Origin: an uncultured Lachnospiraceae bacterium
GTDB lineage: Bacteria; Bacillota; Clostridia; Lachnospirales; Lachnospiraceae
Reading direction: 5' to 3'
Assembly (NCBI GenBank): GCA_910579865.1
Contig: CAJTXA010000024.1
Span: 1 to 46,469, forward strand
Length of the DNA: 46,469 nt
Positions 8,064 through 16,256 of the stretch are shown here, piece after piece. Positions within the stretch are counted from its first letter, which is position 1, and each line of letters opens with the position of its first letter. The notes under the pieces were generated by a model, which saw only the letters and a program-made list of their open reading frames with translations, ran no database searches and had not been told where the DNA came from. The position numbers and the translations under genes were made by a program.

Positions 8064-8978
8064 ATGATTGTATTACAACAAATGATAGTTCTTTTTATTA
8101 TAATGATGATTGGTTTTTGGGCATTTAAAAAAGATATTATTGATTCTGTAACAAGCAAAAAATTGTCTAGTATTGTTGTTAACATTGCAAACCCAGCAAT
8201 GATTTTATCCGGAGTAATTGGAGACACCAGTCAGATACAAGGAAAAGATCTTATGATCACAATTACTGCTTCTATCGTACTTTATTTAGTACTGTTAGTA
8301 ATTGGAACAATCCTTCCAAAGTTTTTGCATATTCCTAAAAAAAGTGAAGGAACTTATAGTGTAATGACTGTGTTCTCTAATATTGGTTTTATTGGATTTC
8401 CAATTATATCTGCTGTATATGGAAGCGGAGCACTTTTATATGCTTCTATTTTTTTGATTCCTTATAATATTTTAATTTATACCTATGGAATACAAATGAT
8501 GAAGCAAGGAGAAAAAGAAACATTCCATTGGAAAAAAGTAATCAATATTGGTGTAATCTTTTGTATTATTTCCATTTTTATATTTATTACAAATATCACA
8601 CTTCCAACTTGGATCGAAAATATTATTTCTACCTTAAGCAACCTAACTGCTCCACTAAGTATGATGGTAATTGGTGCTTCTTTTGCAACAATGAATGTAA
8701 AAGAATTATTCTATGATGGAAAATTATTGTTATTCTCCTTTGTAAAATTACTATTACTTCCAATTATAGGAACCCTAATTGCAAAACAATTTATCAATAA
8801 TTTTGCATTATGTGGCGTTATTATGATTATGCTTAGTACACCAGTAGGAAGTATGACAGCTATGCTAGCACAAGAATATAATGGCGACTATGGACTAGCA
8901 TCAAGAGGAGTCGCAATTACTACCCTTTTATCTGTTATTACAATTCCAATTGTATCTGCAATTGTAATGAATGGATAA
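8064..8978 (+). CDS. AEC-family (auxin efflux carrier-like) transporter
   Basis: A 304-aa integral membrane protein with about ten hydrophobic helices in two halves, as in the AEC/BART family, whose bacterial members move malate, malonate or other organic acids. Family features visible are the N-terminal LFIIMMIGFWAFKK start, VNIANPAMILSGV (the conserved N-x-x-x-P region in helix 2), VFSNIGFIGFP in the middle, and the C-terminal MLSTPVGSMTAMLAQEY pattern. The substrate cannot be inferred. The start is ATG with AGAGGAG upstream. It has no apparent regulatory partner next to it. Confidence 0.85.
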   Translation: MIVLQQMIVLFIIMMIGFWAFKKDIIDSVTSKKLSSIVVNIANPAMILSGVIGDTSQIQGKDLMITITASIVLYLVLLVIGTILPKFLHIPKKSEGTYSVMTVFSNIGFIGFPIISAVYGSGALLYASIFLIPYNILIYTYGIQMMKQGEKETFHWKKVINIGVIFCIISIFIFITNITLPTWIENIISTLSNLTAPLSMMVIGASFATMNVKELFYDGKLLLFSFVKLLLLPIIGTLIAKQFINNFALCGVIMIMLSTPVGSMTAMLAQEYNGDYGLASRGVAITTLLSVITIPIVSAIVMNG

Positions 8979-9103
8979 TCCTTGTAAAAAAATTTAGTTT
9001 TTATAAAATTTTTCTTTACTTGGAACATTTCTGTGACAATTTTATTTTATAATATCTATATCATAAAACAGATAAATTTCATAAATAAAAGGAGTCACTA
9101 AAT

Positions 9104-9778
9104 ATGGAAAATAAAAATATCTTACAAACCACTCATTTAAAAAAATATTATGGTATAGAACCCAATATTACACGTGCTTTGGATGATGTCAATTTTACTG
9201 TAAAACAAGGAGAATTTGTTGCTGTTGTTGGCACCTCTGGCAGCGGAAAATCTACACTTCTTCATATGATAGGAGGACTCGATACCCCAACTTCTGGAAA
9301 TGTGATTGTTCGCGGCGATGAACTGGCAAAAAAAAATAATGAAGAACTAACTATCTTTCGTCGTCGCAACATTGGATTTATTTTCCAAAACTACAATTTA
9401 GTTCCTATTTTAAATGTATATGAAAATATCGTTTTACCTATAGAATTAGATGGAGACACAATTGATCAAAAATTTATGAATGAAATCGTAAAAATATTAG
9501 GTTTAACAGAAAAATTAAAATATATGCCAAATCATCTTTCTGGAGGGCAGCAACAACGAGTAGCAATTGCTCGTGCACTTATTACAAAACCAGCAATTGT
9601 ATTAGCAGATGAACCAACAGGTAATTTAGATAGTAAAACCAGTGCAGATGTATTAGGCTTATTAAAACGCACCAATACAGAATTTCATCAAACCATTGTA
9701 ATGATTACTCACAACAATGAAATTGCTCAACTTGCAGATCGAATTGTCCGAATTGAAGACGGAAAAATTATATCCTAA
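9104..9778 (+). CDS. ABC transporter ATP-binding protein (MacB/LolD-type)
   Basis: A 224-aa nucleotide-binding subunit with Walker A GTSGSGKST (43-51), Q-loop FQNYNL, signature LSGGQQQR, Walker B IVLADEP followed by GNLD, and switch His in MITHNN. The sequence type (RRRNIGFIFQNYNLVP, EPTGNLDSKTS) matches ATPases that partner FtsX/MacB-type permeases in antimicrobial peptide export, lipoprotein release or cell-wall control. No permease gene is adjacent: the next genes are a macrodomain remnant and a small membrane protein without an FtsX fold, so it is an orphan or its permease has been lost or lies elsewhere. The start is ATG with AAGGAG upstream. Confidence 0.93.
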   Translation: MENKNILQTTHLKKYYGIEPNITRALDDVNFTVKQGEFVAVVGTSGSGKSTLLHMIGGLDTPTSGNVIVRGDELAKKNNEELTIFRRRNIGFIFQNYNLVPILNVYENIVLPIELDGDTIDQKFMNEIVKILGLTEKLKYMPNHLSGGQQQRVAIARALITKPAIVLADEPTGNLDSKTSADVLGLLKRTNTEFHQTIVMITHNNEIAQLADRIVRIEDGKIIS

Positions 9779-9796
9779 AAGACTTTTGCCATACTC

Positions 9797-9825
9797 TTGC
9801 ATAAATTAAAAAATCTTGCTATAAT
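9797..9825 (+). promoter_or_regulatory. Promoter of the macrodomain remnant
   Basis: TTGCAT (9797-9802), 17-base spacer, TATAAT (9820-9825). It sits about 48 bases upstream of the ATG at 9873, which also keeps a strong AGGGAGG ribosome binding site. Confidence 0.65.
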
Positions 9826-9872
9826 TATACTTATGAATATTCTGTATTAACAAATCTTTTAGGGAGGTTTCT

Positions 9873-10086
9873 ATGATTGAAACTATACCAGGTGATATTA
9901 CCGAATCTCATAATGTAGATGCAATTGTCAATGCAGTAAATTCCAGTCTATTAAGCGGTGGTGTAGATGGCGCAACTCATCAAGAAGAAAAAAACTAGCT
10001 GATTGTTATCAAAACTTGTTGTACTGTTTGACAATAATACAAAGAGTATTTATGAAAAGAAGGTACCATTTCTTAAAGATTTATAA
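9873..10086 (+). pseudogene. Macrodomain (ADP-ribose-binding) gene remnant with internal deletions
   Basis: The first frame gives 41 codons, beginning MIETIPGDITESHNVDAIVNA and continuing VNSSLLSGGVDGATH to a TAG at 9996-9998. This is the typical N-terminus of O-acetyl-ADP-ribose deacetylase-type macrodomains (GDIT, DAIVNAAN, GGGVDGAIH). The rest survives as scraps: another frame reads KKLADCYQNLL (about 9988-10020), matching the mid-domain helix, and GTA at 10021 starts VLFDNNTKSIYEKKVPFL, matching the C-terminal strand and helix, ending TAA at 10084. Most of the VIHTVGP core and the second half are deleted, leaving about 214 bases of a normal ~500-base gene. A functional protein is not expected. 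Start, ribosome site and promoter are intact, suggesting recent loss. Confidence 0.85.
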
Positions 10087-10107
10087 AAAGTAAAAGGAGT
10101 AAGGATT

Positions 10108-10833
10108 ATGAAAGCATTTTTTGTAAAAGTATTGGAGTTTGTAGCAGTAATTATAGGTTTAATAGCAGGTGGATTTCTATCAAAAAATATTGGCCTAGAA
10201 TCCATTCTAAACAAAGAAAAGAAAACAGTTACTCTAGCTATCACAGAAGAACATCTAATCGATGATATAATTGGTATGCCTGCAGGTAATGATATTCCAA
10301 GAATTGAAAACTCGCAAACATGGACAGATACTTGGTGGGATGTCAGTTGTGTTACAGTAGAACCAACTAAAATTATATCAACTGGAATTGCTGTACGACA
10401 TCCATGGGTTCCTGCTTATCGTCGTTCACGCAGAGGAGGAAATCGAAAAAGAGCCGATGTAACTTATGCTGTATTTGATGCATTTGATGAATATAGCGAA
10501 TATTATTTATTGCAGTTACCAGATAAATCCTATATTTTAGCACAGATACCAGTTGACTATGTATGGAAAATAAAACTAGGACAAAAAGTCACATTACCAA
10601 TTGGAAAAAAACATGCAGCCAATAGTCAGGCAGTAAATCGAATTCGCGATCTCTGTGAAAAGTACAATGTAGACACAGAAGAAGGTGTATTTTATTGCAT
10701 CAATGATCAATGGAATGAAGAACATCGTATACTTTCACAATTTATTCGACTTGGCATTGCCTTTATTACAATGCTCGTAGTTGGAACAATTATTATTACA
10801 ATTGTACATAAAATATTCCGAGTAAAAGACTAA
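10108..10833 (+). CDS. Unrecognised membrane-anchored protein with N- and C-terminal helices
   Basis: A 241-aa protein I cannot assign. A hydrophobic segment at about 5-25 (VLEFVAVIIGLIAGGFL) and another at about 213-234 (LGIAFITMLVVGTIIITIV) frame a central domain of roughly 180 residues rich in aromatic residues and charge. That domain includes TWTDTWWDVSCV, a basic patch AYRRSRRGGNRKR, and strand-like VTYAVFDAFDEYSEYYLLQLP. The two-helix layout suggests an extracellular or membrane-proximal domain. The start is ATG with AAAGGAG upstream. It lies 21 bases after the macrodomain scar, so it may once have been in an operon with it, read from the promoter at 9797. Confidence 0.78.
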   Translation: MKAFFVKVLEFVAVIIGLIAGGFLSKNIGLESILNKEKKTVTLAITEEHLIDDIIGMPAGNDIPRIENSQTWTDTWWDVSCVTVEPTKIISTGIAVRHPWVPAYRRSRRGGNRKRADVTYAVFDAFDEYSEYYLLQLPDKSYILAQIPVDYVWKIKLGQKVTLPIGKKHAANSQAVNRIRDLCEKYNVDTEEGVFYCINDQWNEEHRILSQFIRLGIAFITMLVVGTIIITIVHKIFRVKD

Positions 10834-10902
10834 TGTAAGCTTTATCTATTATTACAAATGATAAATCAAAAAATTTGATTGAATAATTAGGAGGATTTTA
10901 AA

Positions 10903-12093
10903 ATGACTTATAACTTTGAAACAGTACCTGATCGCAGTTTGGTTGGTTCTGAAAAATGGGAATTAATGAAATTACAAAATCCAAATGTACCCAAAGACAT
11001 TATACCATTCTCTGTTGCTGATATGGAGTTTGAACAGCAGCCTGAACTAATTCAAGGACTGACTGAACGCTTAAAACAGCCAATTTATGGTTATACAGGG
11101 CCAACTGATTCCTATATGGAAGCAGTTATTAACTGGATGGATCGACGTCATGGATTTCATCCGAAAAAAGAATGGATTCTTCAAACAGCAGGTGTTGTTC
11201 CAGCATTGATGCGTCTAGTAGAGAAATTAACAAAACCAGAAGAAGCAATTCTAATTATGGAACCTGTTTATTATCCATTTCGTCTTTCTGGAGAAAAAAA
11301 TCAAAGAAAAGTCATTTCTTCAGATCTAATAAGAAATGGAAATTACTATAACATTGATTTTGAAGATTTTGAAAAGAAAGCTGCTTTACCACAAACTCGT
11401 TTATGTATTTTATGCAGTCCACATAATCCAATTGGACGAGTTTGGACAAAAGAAGAACTGCTGCAGATCAGCGAAATCTGTCTTAACAATCAGGTTATTT
11501 TAATTGCAGATGAGATTCATTTTGATTTGATTTTACCTGGATATGCCCATATCTCTATTGGAACATTTGAAGAAAAATATCTTATGAATACAATCCTTTG
11601 TACAGCACCAAGCAAGACTTTTAATCTAGCAGGATTCCAAACCTCTAATTTGATCGTTGCGAATCCAGAATTTCGAAAAGCCTTAAAACCTACACTTGGC
11701 GAATATGAAATGCTACATACCCTAGGTTATCAAGCTTGTGAAATCGTATATAATCAATGCGAACCTTGGCTAGAAGAACTTTTAATTGTAATCGATCGAA
11801 ATCGCCAACTTGTAGAAAATTTTATGGCAGAATATTTTCCAGAAGTAGTCGTATTTCCATTGGAAGGTACTTATTTACTTTGGATGGATTTTCATGCTTT
11901 AAAAATGCCGTATAAAGAATTAGAAAAATTTATGCAGACAGAAGCATATTTATTTTTAGATGAAGGATATTTATTTGGAAAAACTGGGGAAGGATATGAA
12001 CGAATGAACCTAGCATGTCCAACGCAAGTTATAAAAAAAGCTTTAGAAAGACTTTGGAATGCATGGCAAAAACACCAATCAAATTGCAATTAA
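10903..12093 (+). CDS. PatB/MalY-type pyridoxal-phosphate C-S lyase/aminotransferase
   Basis: A 396-aa fold-type I PLP enzyme. The N-terminus (NFETVPDRSLVGSEKWE, then PFSVADMEF) is diagnostic of the PatB/MalY subgroup, most of which act as cystathionine beta-lyases producing homocysteine, pyruvate and ammonia. Active-site elements seen are YGYTGP (61-67), N175 in SPHNPIGRVW, D203 in IADEIHFD, Schiff-base K238 in APSKTFNLAG, and the late phosphate/carboxylate-binding Arg in GYERMNLACP. The length is normal. ATG follows TAGGAGG. It is the last gene of the plus-strand block and converges on adhE. Cystathionine beta-lyase is the likeliest role; a general aminotransferase is possible. Confidence 0.88.
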   Translation: MTYNFETVPDRSLVGSEKWELMKLQNPNVPKDIIPFSVADMEFEQQPELIQGLTERLKQPIYGYTGPTDSYMEAVINWMDRRHGFHPKKEWILQTAGVVPALMRLVEKLTKPEEAILIMEPVYYPFRLSGEKNQRKVISSDLIRNGNYYNIDFEDFEKKAALPQTRLCILCSPHNPIGRVWTKEELLQISEICLNNQVILIADEIHFDLILPGYAHISIGTFEEKYLMNTILCTAPSKTFNLAGFQTSNLIVANPEFRKALKPTLGEYEMLHTLGYQACEIVYNQCEPWLEELLIVIDRNRQLVENFMAEYFPEVVVFPLEGTYLLWMDFHALKMPYKELEKFMQTEAYLFLDEGYLFGKTGEGYERMNLACPTQVIKKALERLWNAWQKHQSNCN

Positions 12094-12115
12094 GAAATTA
12101 TACTATTTTACTTAG

Positions 12116-12161
12116 ACAACTGATATAAAATAAGAAAAGACAATACTTCTGTATCAGTTGT
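12116..12161 (+). terminator. Candidate terminator of the PatB-type gene
   Basis: Stem ACAACTGATA (12116-12125) pairs perfectly with TATCAGTTGT (12152-12161) across a 26-base loop. The downstream T tract is interrupted (AAGATTTATTTTAT), so this is a weaker terminator. Confidence 0.45.
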
Positions 12162-12224
12162 AAGATTTATTTTATACCTCAATATTATCCGTAAAAGGTT
12201 TACTCCTATCTTGATTGAAAATTA

Positions 12225-12257
12225 TAAAAAACAGCCCGCCAAATTTTGACGGGCTGT
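12225..12257 (-). terminator. Terminator of adhE
   Basis: ACAGCCCG (12231-12238) pairs with CGGGCTGT (12250-12257). On the minus strand the stem is followed by six T (12230-12225). Confidence 0.85.
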
Positions 12258-12294
12258 AAAAAACATCATTTACTTTTTTATTTTTATTTTCTTC

Positions 12295-14901
12295 TTACTT
12301 TCCATAGTAAGCTTTCAAATACATTTCCTTAATCTCACTCATAAGTGGATAACGAGGATTTGCTCCAGTACACTGATCATCAAATGCTTGTTCAACCATA
12401 GCATCCAAATTATCTAAGAAGTACTTTTCATCTATTCCATACTCTGCAATTGTCTTCTTTACTCCAACTGCTGCCTTTAATTCTTCAATTTTAACAATCA
12501 ATTTTTGTACTGCCTCCGCATCATCTGCTGCCTGAATTCCAACAAAACGTGCACACTCTGCATAGCGAGCCTGTGTATGTGGATACTGATACTGAGAGAA
12601 TGTTCCCATTTTCTTAGGGCACTCAGCCGCATTAAATTCTACTACAAGACTAATTAATAAAGCATTTGCAATACCATGTGGCAAATGATGAAACGCACCT
12701 AGTTTATGTGCCATAGAATGGCAAACTCCAAGAAATGCATTTGCAAAAGCCATACCAGCCATACAAGAAGCATCTGCCATCTTACTACGAGCTTCTACAT
12801 TCGTACCATCGTTGTAGCAAGTAGGAAGATATTCAAATACATTCTTCATAGCCTTTAATGCTAATCCATCTGTATAATCAGTTGCCATAACAGAAGCATA
12901 AGCCTCTAAAGCATGAGTCAAAACATCCACACCAGAAGCACTGGTTAATCCTTTTGGCTGGCTCATCATATTGTCAGTATCAATAATTGCCATATTTGGC
13001 ATTAACTCATAATCAGCTAATGGATATTTTACACCTGTTTCCTGATCCGTAATAACTGCAAAAGGAGTTACCTCTGATCCTGTACCAGAAGAAGTAGGAA
13101 CTGCTACAAAATAAGCCTTCTCACCCATCTTAGGGAAAGTATAAACTCTCTTACGAATATCTACAAACCGCATTGCCATATCTTGGAAATCAGCTTCTGG
13201 ATGCTCATATAATACCCACATAATCTTACCAGCATCCATTGCAGAACCACCACCTAATGCAATAATAACATCTGGCTCAAATGCAGTCATAGCCTTTGCA
13301 CCAGCTTGTGCATTTGCCAATGTTGGATCTGGCTGTACATCAGAAAATACAGTATAAGTAATTCCCATCTCGTCCAATTTATCTGTAATACACTTTGTAT
13401 ATCCATTTTTATATAAGAATGTATCAGTAACAATAAATGCTCTCTTCTTCCCTAATACAGTCTTTAATTCATCTAAAGCAACTGGTAAACAGCCTTTCTT
13501 AAAGTAAACCTTCTCTGGCGCTCTAAACCACAGCATATTTTCTCTCCTCTCAGCCACAGTCTTAATATTGATTAAATGTTTTACACCAACATTTTCAGAT
13601 ACAGAGTTGCCGCCCCAAGAACCACAACCCAATGTCAAAGATGGAGCAAGTTTAAAGTTATAAAGGTCACCAATACCACCATGAGAAGAAGGTGTATTAA
13701 CAAGAATACGGCATGTCTTCATTGCTGCTGCATGTTTTGCCATCTTTTCTTTTTCATTGACATTAATATATAAAGAAGAAGTATGTCCATATCCACCATC
13801 TGCAACTAAACGCTCTGCTTTTGCAACCGCCTCATCAAATGTCTTTGCTTTATACATAGCAAGCACTGGAGATAACTTCTCATGTGCAAATTCTTCAGAA
13901 ATATCAACAGATTCCACTTCACCAATAATAATCTTTGTATCCTCTGGAACGTCTACACCAGCTAACTTAGCAATTTTATATGCACTCTGCCCTACAATCT
14001 TTGCATTTAAAGCACCATTGATAATAATTGTTTTACGTACCTTCTGTGTTTCCTCTGGATTTAAGAAATAACATCCTCTTTCCTGGAACTCTTTCTTTAC
14101 TGCATCATAAACACCTTCTAAAACAGTAACAGATTGTTCTGAAGCACAAATCATACCATTATCAAATATCTTGGAATGAATAATAGAACTAACTGCCATT
14201 TTAACATCTGCTGTATCATCAATAATAACAGGTGTATTTCCAGCACCTACTCCTAATGCTGGCTTGCCAGAAGAGTAAGCAGCCTTTACCATACCAGGTC
14301 CACCAGTAGCAAGAATAATATCTGCACCTTTCATAACTTCATTTGTCAATTCCAAAGAAGGTACATCAATCCATCCAATAATTCCCTTTGGCGCACCTGC
14401 TGCCACTGCTGCCTTTAATACAATCTTAGCTGCTTCAATCGTACATCCTTTTGCACGTGGATGTGGGGAAATAATAATTGCATTTCTTGTTTTTAATGCA
14501 AGTAATGTCTTAAAAATTGCAGTTGAAGTTGGATTTGTAGTAGGAATTACTGCTGCAATTAAACCAATTGGCTCTGCAACTTTTTTAATTCCATAAGCAA
14601 CATCTTCTTCTAAAACTCCACAAGTCTTTGTATCTTTATAAGCATTATAAATATACTCTGCTGCATAGTGATTTTTAATTACCTTATCCTCTACTACACC
14701 CATCCCTGTTTCTTCTACTGCCATTTTAGCAAGCGCAATCCTTTGCTTATTTGCTGCAGAAGCTGCTGCAAGAAAAATCTTATCTACCTGCTCCTGTGTA
14801 AAGGTAGCAAACTCCCTTTGTGCTGCACGCATCGCATCCATTTTTGCCATAAGTGCATCTACACTGTCAACCACTGCTGGAACTTTTACTTTCTCTGCCA
14901 T
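12295..14901 (-). CDS. adhE: Bifunctional acetaldehyde-CoA/alcohol dehydrogenase
   Basis: An 868-aa fusion, the normal AdhE length. It reduces acetyl-CoA to acetaldehyde and then ethanol, oxidising two NADH, as the terminal fermentative electron sink; family members form cytosolic spirosome filaments. The N-terminal aldehyde dehydrogenase half shows IPTTNPTSTAIFK, GGPGMVKAAYSSGKPALG and the catalytic Cys in FDNGMICASEQS (near 250). The C-terminal iron-dependent alcohol dehydrogenase half (from about 455) shows ALGGGSAMDAGK, SGVDVLTHALEAY and HSMAHKLGAFHHLPHG with metal-binding His residues. ATG at 14901 follows GGAGGGAAG. It is monocistronic with its own terminator. The upstream region carries a perfect Rex operator, so it is probably repressed by Rex when the NADH/NAD+ ratio is low. 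Confidence 0.97.
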   Translation of the reverse strand: MAEKVKVPAVVDSVDALMAKMDAMRAAQREFATFTQEQVDKIFLAAASAANKQRIALAKMAVEETGMGVVEDKVIKNHYAAEYIYNAYKDTKTCGVLEEDVAYGIKKVAEPIGLIAAVIPTTNPTSTAIFKTLLALKTRNAIIISPHPRAKGCTIEAAKIVLKAAVAAGAPKGIIGWIDVPSLELTNEVMKGADIILATGGPGMVKAAYSSGKPALGVGAGNTPVIIDDTADVKMAVSSIIHSKIFDNGMICASEQSVTVLEGVYDAVKKEFQERGCYFLNPEETQKVRKTIIINGALNAKIVGQSAYKIAKLAGVDVPEDTKIIIGEVESVDISEEFAHEKLSPVLAMYKAKTFDEAVAKAERLVADGGYGHTSSLYINVNEKEKMAKHAAAMKTCRILVNTPSSHGGIGDLYNFKLAPSLTLGCGSWGGNSVSENVGVKHLINIKTVAERRENMLWFRAPEKVYFKKGCLPVALDELKTVLGKKRAFIVTDTFLYKNGYTKCITDKLDEMGITYTVFSDVQPDPTLANAQAGAKAMTAFEPDVIIALGGGSAMDAGKIMWVLYEHPEADFQDMAMRFVDIRKRVYTFPKMGEKAYFVAVPTSSGTGSEVTPFAVITDQETGVKYPLADYELMPNMAIIDTDNMMSQPKGLTSASGVDVLTHALEAYASVMATDYTDGLALKAMKNVFEYLPTCYNDGTNVEARSKMADASCMAGMAFANAFLGVCHSMAHKLGAFHHLPHGIANALLISLVVEFNAAECPKKMGTFSQYQYPHTQARYAECARFVGIQAADDAEAVQKLIVKIEELKAAVGVKKTIAEYGIDEKYFLDNLDAMVEQAFDDQCTGANPRYPLMSEIKEMYLKAYYGK

Positions 14902-14962
14902 TTTTTCTTCCCTCCTGAATAATTTGAAAGTATGACTGATACCTTTTCTATCAAAACCGTTG

Positions 14963-14980
14963 TTGTTAATTCTTTAACAA
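14963..14980. promoter_or_regulatory. Rex operator of adhE (perfect match)
   Basis: TTGTTAA-TTCT-TTAACAA is an exact match to the clostridial Rex (NADH-sensing repressor) consensus TTGTTAANNNNTTAACAA. It lies just downstream of the adhE -10 element, over the expected transcription start. Confidence 0.85.
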
Positions 14981-14981
14981 A

Positions 14982-15010
14982 AGAATAACACTTTGTTAAA
15001 TGTTTGTCAA
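14982..15010 (-). promoter_or_regulatory. adhE promoter with a second, half-matching Rex site
   Basis: On the minus strand TTGACA (15010-15005), 17-base spacer, TATTCT (14987-14982). A second Rex-like site, TTGTTAA-ATGT-TTGTCAA (14993-15010), has one perfect and one 5/7 half and covers the -35, so bound Rex would block RNA polymerase at both ends of the promoter. Confidence 0.7.
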
Positions 15011-15268
15011 TAAGTAATTTGTCAAAAGCTGTTAATTTGGCACATTTGAAAAAGAAATATCAATTGCATAAAATTTTCCTAAGCAACATGCACAATTCTT
15101 ATCTCTTTTAATTTTTCCATCTTTATAATCGGCTAAAATCTACCCCTATCCCATCTCATCTATAACAAATAGACAGTATTTTACCAAATTGCCATATGAA
15201 ACATATTGTAAATTTCTTAAATATGCTATAAAATAAATAAGACTACTACGAAATTGAGGTGAAAAAAG
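15011..15268. other. Rest of the divergent adhE / DUF3881 intergenic region
   Basis: Upstream of the adhE promoter the DNA is AT-rich with no gene. TTGTAA (near 15208) and TATAAA (near 15229) before the 15269 gene could be its promoter, with a short 15-base spacer. Confidence 0.35.
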
Positions 15269-16153
15269 ATGCATGGTTATTTACGTGCTATAGGCTTTAA
15301 AAATATTATAAGCAAAAAAGCACTAAACGAATTGCTCTACGATGTCCTTGAGACACCAACAGAACAAAAACAAGTAAATTTTGAAAACAACGAAAATATT
15401 GTAGAAATAAGAAAAGAATATGCAAATGGAGTTGGAATTCTTCTACATGGATACTATGATGAAGAAAAACAATTTCAGATGGAATATTATGTTCCTTATA
15501 TAAAAGGAACTTGTAATCCAATAAATGAAGAAATCTCTATTACAAGACATCTCAATCGTGAATCCTTTGCTGGTGTTTGTGAAGATATGCGTCTAGGTGT
15601 TGCTTTAATTTATTATGTGGAAAATGGAATGGATTTTGTGGAAACCTCCTCTCGTTTCCATCGTTCTTCTTTCCGTACTAATATTCAACTTGCAGCTCTT
15701 TCCTCTTCCGGTATGATTCTTCTTCCAGTTAATAAAACAAAAGTACAAGCAGAAAAATCTCGTATTGCCAGTCAAAACCGCCGTCAACTTATCACTGATG
15801 CTCAAGCTGGTGATGAATCTGCTATTGAAAATCTAACAATTGAAGATTTAGACACTTATACAAGAATCAATCAACGAATCCGACGAGAGGATGTACTTAC
15901 TATAGTAGATACTTCATTTATGCCCTATGGTGTAGAATGTGATCAATATTCTATTTTAGGTAATATTTTAGATATTAGTAGTTATATCAATCACTATTCT
16001 GGTGAACAAATCTACTTTCTTACAGTAGATTGTAATGATCTTTGTATCAATATTGCAATTAACCGTGATGATTTAATTGGCGATCCAACTGTGGGAATGC
16101 GTTTTAAAGGCTCTATTTGGTTACAAGCCACAGTCAATTTTACAAGTGAATAA
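15269..16153 (+). CDS. DUF3881-like protein of unknown function
   Basis: A 294-aa soluble protein. The N-terminus (MHGYLRAIGFKNI, then a helix with LNELLYDVLE) and the overall pattern fit DUF3881, a family I know mainly from Lachnospiraceae and relatives and which has no established function. Other visible segments are GVGILLHGYYDE, EISITRHLNRESFAGVCED, a central polar helix AQAGDESAIENLTIEDLD and a C-terminal domain with SILGNILDISSYIN. There is no signal peptide or membrane segment. ATG follows GAGGTG. It is transcribed divergently from adhE and ends at a bidirectional terminator. It is one of few plus-strand genes left of the origin. Confidence 0.7.
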   Translation: MHGYLRAIGFKNIISKKALNELLYDVLETPTEQKQVNFENNENIVEIRKEYANGVGILLHGYYDEEKQFQMEYYVPYIKGTCNPINEEISITRHLNRESFAGVCEDMRLGVALIYYVENGMDFVETSSRFHRSSFRTNIQLAALSSSGMILLPVNKTKVQAEKSRIASQNRRQLITDAQAGDESAIENLTIEDLDTYTRINQRIRREDVLTIVDTSFMPYGVECDQYSILGNILDISSYINHYSGEQIYFLTVDCNDLCINIAINRDDLIGDPTVGMRFKGSIWLQATVNFTSE

Positions 16154-16162
16154 TTTTACGCA

Positions 16163-16229
16163 CAAAAACTCTTTTGTTTCTCATATGTTTTTCTATTTGA
16201 TAAACTTATGATTTTCAAAAGAGTTTTTG
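16163..16229. terminator. Bidirectional terminator
   Basis: CAAAAACTCTTTTG (16163-16176) pairs perfectly with CAAAAGAGTTTTTG (16216-16229). It serves the DUF3881-like gene on plus and the phosphotransferase gene on minus. Confidence 0.8.
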
Positions 16230-16256
16230 CTTATTACAATTTTATAAAAAATTTTT

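Noticed and set aside
9030..9060. TGACA and TATAAT upstream of the ABC ATPase
   Set aside because: The spacing between the elements is too short for a confident promoter call.
13576..14922. Several plus-strand ORFs of 65-104 codons inside adhE
   Set aside because: They are antisense shadows of the real minus-strand adhE gene.
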